A stretch of 27,926 nucleotides of DNA from Spirochaetaceae bacterium (GTDB lineage: Bacteria; Spirochaetota; Spirochaetia; Treponematales; Breznakiellaceae): assembly GCA_031267955.1 (NCBI GenBank), contig JAIRYB010000187.1, forward strand, positions 1 through 27,926, in the 5' to 3' direction. The notes beneath the pieces are model-generated. The model was not told where the DNA came from, searched no databases, and saw only the letters and a program-made list of their open reading frames with translations. Position 1 is the stretch's first letter. The number at the start of each line of letters is the position of its first letter. A program made the translations under genes and the position numbers. Below, piece after piece: positions 24,084 through 27,926 of the stretch.

Positions 24084-25111
24084 AACCGGCGCGGCAGGCA
24101 GTAATACTGTTTTTCATGGTTATGATCTTCTCATTCGGCGTTATTTCCTGCGCGTCGGCCCGGCTGGCGGCCTCGGCGGAAGAGTACTATACGCTGGGCA
24201 TGGCGTATTTCGAGCTGGGCAGATACGAGGAAGCGGAACAGTGGCTTGGCCGGGCCAGGCGCGTGGATAAAACGAAGACCGCTTCGGAGTACAACCTGGG
24301 GCGCATCGCCTTTGAACGCGGGCGCTACCATGAAGCCCTGAAATATTTTGAACAGATTTTGAAGAAAGACCCCGAAAACATTCTGGCGTTAAGGGCTTCA
24401 TCCTATACTAAAATAAAACTTTCCGATATCGAGGGCGCCGAGGAATACTATGACCGGGTGCTGCGCCTGGTCCCGGAAAGTTACGACGACGGCTATAATT
24501 ACGCCCTGGTTCTCTTTGCGCTTGAAAAAACCGAAAAAGCGGAAGAAATTCTCCTAAAGTACGATTTGATTATTGATTCCAACAGCGACGCTGTTTTGCT
24601 TTTGGCGCGTATCCAGGCAAAGCTGGGCAAGGTGGAAGCCGTGGATAATTTCGACCGTTATCTTCAGGTAAAACCGGATAACAAGGTGCGCTTTGAATAC
24701 GCCGAAATTCTGGAAAAAAGCGAATTTTACGCCCGCGCCCTGGAGGAATACCGCGCGGTGTTGAATGAGATTCCCCAGGGCGGGAGTCCCGCCGCCGAAG
24801 GGGACCTTACCAGGCCGCGGCTCCTCTTCACTATTGCGCGCCTCCTGCTCGTCGCCGAAGCCGACAGCGACAGCGGGATAACGACTCTTACCCAGGCGGT
24901 CGAAGAAGGTTTTGGCGACATTCCCGCGCTGGAGGCGGTTCTTGAGGAGCCGGAAATCGCGGACGCGCAAAAAGAAGAAATAAGGCGTATTATTTCGGAT
25001 CTTGAAAGCCGGAATGCCGGCGCCGGGGAAACAGGCGGAGAAGGAAACGGGGAAGGCGGGGAAACTGAAAATCCGGAAATCCCCCCGATCCCTTCCGGGC
25101 AGGACGCCTAA
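24080..25111 (+). CDS. TPR-repeat lipoprotein
   Basis: The 343-residue product has a lipoprotein signal peptide ending VISC, with Cys24 as the likely lipidated residue; spirochaete lipoboxes are loose, which fits. TPR units follow: AEEYYTLGMAYFELGRYEEAEQWLGRA (about 32-58), ASEYNLGRIAFERGRYHEALKYFEQIL (about 68-94), then one with ENILALRASSYTKIKLSDIEGAEEYYDRVL, and further degenerate ones. The C-terminal 35 residues are low-complexity Gly, Glu and Pro. It should sit anchored in a membrane facing the periplasm and act as a protein scaffold. Translation is probably coupled to the preceding UPRTase-like gene by ATGA overlap, although the two products are in different compartments. Confidence 0.82.
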   Translation: MKPARQAVILFFMVMIFSFGVISCASARLAASAEEYYTLGMAYFELGRYEEAEQWLGRARRVDKTKTASEYNLGRIAFERGRYHEALKYFEQILKKDPENILALRASSYTKIKLSDIEGAEEYYDRVLRLVPESYDDGYNYALVLFALEKTEKAEEILLKYDLIIDSNSDAVLLLARIQAKLGKVEAVDNFDRYLQVKPDNKVRFEYAEILEKSEFYARALEEYRAVLNEIPQGGSPAAEGDLTRPRLLFTIARLLLVAEADSDSGITTLTQAVEEGFGDIPALEAVLEEPEIADAQKEEIRRIISDLESRNAGAGETGGEGNGEGGETENPEIPPIPSGQDA

Positions 25112-25122
25112 AAGGATGCGCC

Positions 25123-25410
25123 GTGGTAGTTTCTATGATGCAGCTAATTTTTGAAATCCCCGACGCGGAAAGCATAAAAGACAAGAGGCGGATCCTCCGA
25201 TCTGTTAAGGACAGGCTCGTGAAACGTTTCCGTATCAGCGCCGCCGAGGTGGACCTTCAGGATTCCCTTTCCTTCGGGCAAATCGGGGGGGCGCTGGTTT
25301 CCAATTCCAGGAATTTCGGGGAAACAGTACTGCAAAAGGCCTTTAAGATGATCGAAGACGAGATGCCGATCCGCATCCATGACATAAAAATTTATTCCGA
25401 GGAATTTTAA
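25123..25410 (+). CDS. DUF503 family protein (YlxP-like)
   Basis: A small cytoplasmic protein of 95 residues. The family signature is clear: IPDAESIKDKRRILRSVKDRLVKRF, then ISAAEVDLQD, GGALVSN, and a C-terminal strand ending in IYSEEF. DUF503 proteins often neighbour rbfA and truB in other bacteria and a link to ribosome assembly has been suggested; neither gene is here. Start is GTG 25123 with AAAGGA (25111-25116) 6 bases upstream; ATG 25135 and 25138 are alternatives but cut the conserved first strand. It begins 11 bases after the TPR lipoprotein and 5 bases before the next gene, so it is part of the same run. Confidence 0.88.
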   Translation: MVVSMMQLIFEIPDAESIKDKRRILRSVKDRLVKRFRISAAEVDLQDSLSFGQIGGALVSNSRNFGETVLQKAFKMIEDEMPIRIHDIKIYSEEF

Positions 25411-25415
25411 GGCGT

Positions 25416-26084
25416 ATGGCAAAAAGAAGGTTTATAAAAAACAGCGCCGCGTTATTGCTGGTTTTCTTTTTTGGTTCCTGTATAGGCGTAAGCGCGGATA
25501 TTACGATCAGGAAAAACGGTTCGGGATTTATCACCCTTGAATACAGGATATCGGGCGAACTGGAATCGCTGGGAAAACTTGACGGCAATGCCCGCTGGCT
25601 CCCGGTCCCGATCGGTAGGGCGGATTTTGAACGGACCGTCGGCCGTATTCCCTCGATGCGCATAGCTTCTTTTAGCACGAGGAGGCAGGGCGGGGATATT
25701 GTAAACAAGGCCAGGCTCGATTTCGGCAATACCGGGGCGCTGCTTAAATTTTTAGACGCGCTGGGGACGGGCGCCGGCCTTGTTTCGGAAAACAACGGGA
25801 AACTGCTTGCCCTGGATTTCGGCGGCGGCGAAGGGGCGCAGGACCCCCTGCTTGCGGAATTTGCCGCGGCGGCGGCGGCCTCTTATTCCCTGGAACTGCG
25901 CTTTGATGCAGGCGCGGAAGGGGAGGTTTTTCTTGCCGATAGAGACGGCTTAAAACGCGGGACAGAATCGCTTCCCCGGGGATGGGTTTTACAAAGCGGC
26001 AGGAAAGCGGTTTTTTCGGCCCCCATGGGCGATCTCCTTACCGCGGCGGAACCTGTGCGCCTCCGTGTCCGCTGGGCGGAATGA
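25416..26084 (+). CDS. Putative lipoprotein, LppM-like fold
   Basis: The 222-residue product starts with a basic segment and a hydrophobic core (AALLLVFFFGSC), with Cys22 as the likely lipidation site. The mature chain opens ADITIRKNGSGFITLEYRIS, a pattern like the LppM/DUF3153 beta-sandwich domain, which often begins with a 'V-x-I-x-x-D/N-G-S-G' strand. A region with helices around LLKFLDALG and AAAAASYSLELRF follows, and the end GDLLTAAEPVRLRVRWAE. The family link is by eye and weak. It lies 5 bases after the DUF503 stop; the next gene is convergent with only 3 bases between stop codons, so no terminator space exists between them. Confidence 0.7.
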   Translation: MAKRRFIKNSAALLLVFFFGSCIGVSADITIRKNGSGFITLEYRISGELESLGKLDGNARWLPVPIGRADFERTVGRIPSMRIASFSTRRQGGDIVNKARLDFGNTGALLKFLDALGTGAGLVSENNGKLLALDFGGGEGAQDPLLAEFAAAAAASYSLELRFDAGAEGEVFLADRDGLKRGTESLPRGWVLQSGRKAVFSAPMGDLLTAAEPVRLRVRWAE

Positions 26085-26087
26085 ACC

Positions 26088-27812
26088 TCAGACGCTGCCC
26101 AGATAAACCGCCAGGATCGCCGTGCAGAGGGCAAAGAGCCCCAGCCTGGCAAAGATAAACGCCGGTTTTTTGCGTATCCCGTAAGGTACGGCGAATACCA
26201 TCGCCCGCATCAGGGAGAGCAGGAGGGGGAAGGCGAACAGGGTTACGGTAAGGGCGGACAGGGCAAAATGTGACAGAAAGAGCCGGGAAAGCTCTTCGTT
26301 GCCGAGGGCGTCGGTAAAGGTGGCTGCCGGCAGTACCATGAGGATAAGGGAAAAGATAAACGCCGGCACGGCATGGGGCCAGATCATTGCCAGGGAGATG
26401 CAGATCAGCATCCAGGTTAAAAGCGGCGCTACGGTAATGTCCAGTATGCTTCCGAAAAGCAAAAGCACGATCGAAAAACAGATAGCGGTAAAACCGTAGA
26501 ACCCCCCCCGCCGCTTAATCCAGATCAGGGAAAGCAGGGGCGACGGGACGGCGCTGAAAAGCAAAATCCCCGCGAGAAAGGCAAGGCCCATAGCCGTATA
26601 CAGCCGGTTAAGCGGCAGGTCGGGAAGCGAAATACGGAAAAGCGCGGTAAAGGCATAGAGGAGGGCTTCGCCGGCAATGGCCGACAGAAACAGGGCGGCG
26701 CCGTAAAGCAGGGACACCCAGGAATAGGAAAAGCCCAAACGCAGAAGGATAAGCATCTTCAGCCTGCGGAAGAGGAAAAAAAACAAAAATACAATAATAA
26801 CGATCCCATTGGCAAGGAGGAGCATCCGTATTGTCAGGATTTCCGAAACGAACAGGGTCCTTCCCCGGATACGGTAGATTGAATAATGGGTGTCAAGATT
26901 TCCGGCTTCCGCCGCGGCTTCTTTTGAATATTCGGCAAGGGCCCCGGCCAGATAATCGGGGGGCAGAAGGCCCGGCAGCCCGGCGCTTTCCCCGCCGCCC
27001 GGCGGCAAAACCCCGGCGGAGCTGACAAGCAGGGAAGGGATATCCCGGCTCTGCATAAATTCCGTGACAGGGTTTTTGCCGATAAGGGAAAATTTGTAGA
27101 GCTCGTTGAACCTGTTACTGAAACTGTAGGGGATGCCCCGGCTGTCAAAAAGATCGGTCAGGGGTTTGAGTATTCCAAGCGGGGCGATATGCCCGGGCGA
27201 ACCGTGGTAAATAAAGACTTCCCCCGGCGGCACGGGAAAATCCAGAAAGAGCAGTATTGAATTTTCAGGATTGTCCAGGGCCGTGTAAATATCCTGCAAG
27301 GCGTCCAGGCTTTCCCCGCCGCCGTCTCCTTCATAATCCGGGAAGGCGACGACGATATTTTGCTTCCGGTATTGGTTATTCGCCTCCCGGATAAAACAAA
27401 GGCCCATTTCCGCGCCCCAGGAAAGGCCGTTTCCGCCCTGCCGCCCGGAAAGGGGGATTATCAGGACCAGGGAATTGGCGGGCAGCTCTACCGGGATGTC
27501 GGCGGACGGGGCAAAGCCCGCGGATATTTCGCCGGCAATATCGGCGTATTCCTTGATCAAAGCCGACATGGAAGAAGCTGCGCCGGACGGGGAGGCGTCT
27601 TCTTCTTCTTTTTCCGAAGACGGGATATAAGCCCAGACGGCGCGCCCCGTGCCGCCGTTTTCAAATTCCACTGTTCTTTCGGTAAAGATAACGCCTTCCT
27701 GTCTCAGCGCGGCGGCAAGGTTTTCCCGTTCGCTACGATCCCCCTCTGCCGCGAAAACCGCAGCGGAAAAGCCGAGAAAAAACAGAATAAAGCGGAATTT
27801 TGCCGATCCCAT
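26088..27812 (-). CDS. Exported multi-span membrane protein of unknown function
   Basis: From ATG 27812 the protein has 574 residues: a signal peptide (FRFILFFLGFSAAVFAA), a soluble periplasmic domain (about 25-320), and a C-terminal membrane half with about eight helices (from about 325 to the end GSV). In the soluble part, NSLVLIIPLSG, GLSWGAEMGLCFIREAN and IVVAFPDYEGDGGGESLDAL, followed later by LIGKNPVTEFMQSRDIPSLLVSS, recall the layout of M28-like or GAA1-like proteins: a peptidase-fold ectodomain followed by many helices. I cannot see a full set of metal ligands, so this is only a suggestion. ATG 27881 is an alternative start with GAAAGG 4 bases upstream, but it puts 23 hydrophilic residues before the signal peptide, and a promoter-like pair lies between the two starts. 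Confidence 0.72.
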   Translation of the reverse strand: MGSAKFRFILFFLGFSAAVFAAEGDRSERENLAAALRQEGVIFTERTVEFENGGTGRAVWAYIPSSEKEEEDASPSGAASSMSALIKEYADIAGEISAGFAPSADIPVELPANSLVLIIPLSGRQGGNGLSWGAEMGLCFIREANNQYRKQNIVVAFPDYEGDGGGESLDALQDIYTALDNPENSILLFLDFPVPPGEVFIYHGSPGHIAPLGILKPLTDLFDSRGIPYSFSNRFNELYKFSLIGKNPVTEFMQSRDIPSLLVSSAGVLPPGGGESAGLPGLLPPDYLAGALAEYSKEAAAEAGNLDTHYSIYRIRGRTLFVSEILTIRMLLLANGIVIIVFLFFFLFRRLKMLILLRLGFSYSWVSLLYGAALFLSAIAGEALLYAFTALFRISLPDLPLNRLYTAMGLAFLAGILLFSAVPSPLLSLIWIKRRGGFYGFTAICFSIVLLLFGSILDITVAPLLTWMLICISLAMIWPHAVPAFIFSLILMVLPAATFTDALGNEELSRLFLSHFALSALTVTLFAFPLLLSLMRAMVFAVPYGIRKKPAFIFARLGLFALCTAILAVYLGSV

Positions 27813-27820
27813 CCTTATAA

Positions 27821-27850
27821 ATGATAGCCTTTCCTGCCCGTCCCGGTCAA
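27821..27850 (-). promoter_or_regulatory. Putative sigma-70 promoter just before ATG 27812
   Basis: On the minus strand TTGACC (27850-27845), an 18-base spacer and TATCAT (27826-27821) match the consensus at five of six positions in each box. Transcription would start near 27814, two bases before ATG 27812, giving a nearly leaderless message. It falls inside the coding region if ATG 27881 is the true start. Confidence 0.4.
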
Positions 27851-27910
27851 TTCTCCCCGCCCTCTGCCCGGCAATTTTCATTTTGCCTTTCTTCGTGTTC
27901 CGTGGTGTCC

Positions 27911-27926
27911 TCGAACCAAAGGTTCG
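27911..27926. repeat. Palindrome TCGAACC-AAA-GGTTCG at the window edge
   Basis: Arms identical to the element at 6630-6646, with AAA instead of TTC at the centre. The window ends inside the element, so only six bases of the second arm are visible. It lies upstream of the minus-strand membrane protein gene. Confidence 0.45.

Noticed and set aside
1..27926. tRNA, rRNA, CRISPR array, transposase or phage genes
   Set aside because: I looked for cloverleaf patterns, regular spaced repeats and recombinase motifs and saw none; every region has an ordinary chromosomal explanation.

Overview
The window looks like chromosomal DNA from a GC-rich member of the genus Treponema or a close spirochaete relative. 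Three things point there. The order tamB-bamA-skp-mutS matches what I recall of Treponema pallidum. The V-type ATPase operon has the reduced spirochaete layout: E, a DUF2764 protein, A, B, D, I, K. Many of the remaining genes encode periplasmic TPR proteins, lipoproteins and outer-membrane proteins. Coding density is high, strand use is mixed, and I see no mobile element, CRISPR array, rRNA or tRNA. The taxonomic call is inference from gene content and order.

Layout. 1-3738 (+): outer-membrane biogenesis, with the 3' end of tamB, then bamA (own promoter inside the end of tamB) and skp. 3874-7581 (+): mutS and comF, separated by a 180-base gap with a short palindrome. 7671-10671 (-): a probable operon running from a 3-hydroxyisobutyrate-dehydrogenase-family enzyme, through a membrane-anchored PEGA/FGE-domain protein, to smpB, the last two overlapping by 4 bases. 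10859-11887 (+): galM-type aldose 1-epimerase with its own promoter, divergent from that operon. 12167-19562 (+): the V-ATPase operon, preceded by an AT-rich leader of about 150 bases with a good promoter and two inverted repeats, and followed by strong hairpins. 19722-22075 (+): ispG (non-mevalonate isoprenoid pathway) overlapping a TPR protein. 22297-26084 (+): a small exported probable beta-barrel protein, a long uracil-phosphoribosyltransferase-like protein overlapping a TPR lipoprotein, DUF503, and another lipoprotein. 26088-27812 or 27881 (-): a large exported multi-membrane-span protein, convergent with the previous gene.

How they fit together. The first block inserts and chaperones outer-membrane proteins. 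The ATPase operon builds a rotary pump or synthase whose proteolipid carries the sodium-binding residues known from Enterococcus hirae NtpK. The rest is housekeeping (mismatch repair, trans-translation, isoprenoid precursor synthesis, sugar mutarotation, uracil salvage) mixed with lineage-specific envelope proteins of unknown role.

I did not find a clearly new defence or mobile system. The points most worth following up are the ATPase's ion specificity and missing subunits, the structured leader of that operon, the probable non-AUG start of mutS, the FGE/PEGA protein coupled to smpB, and the 3' multi-span protein with an ambiguous start and a promoter that could give a leaderless message.
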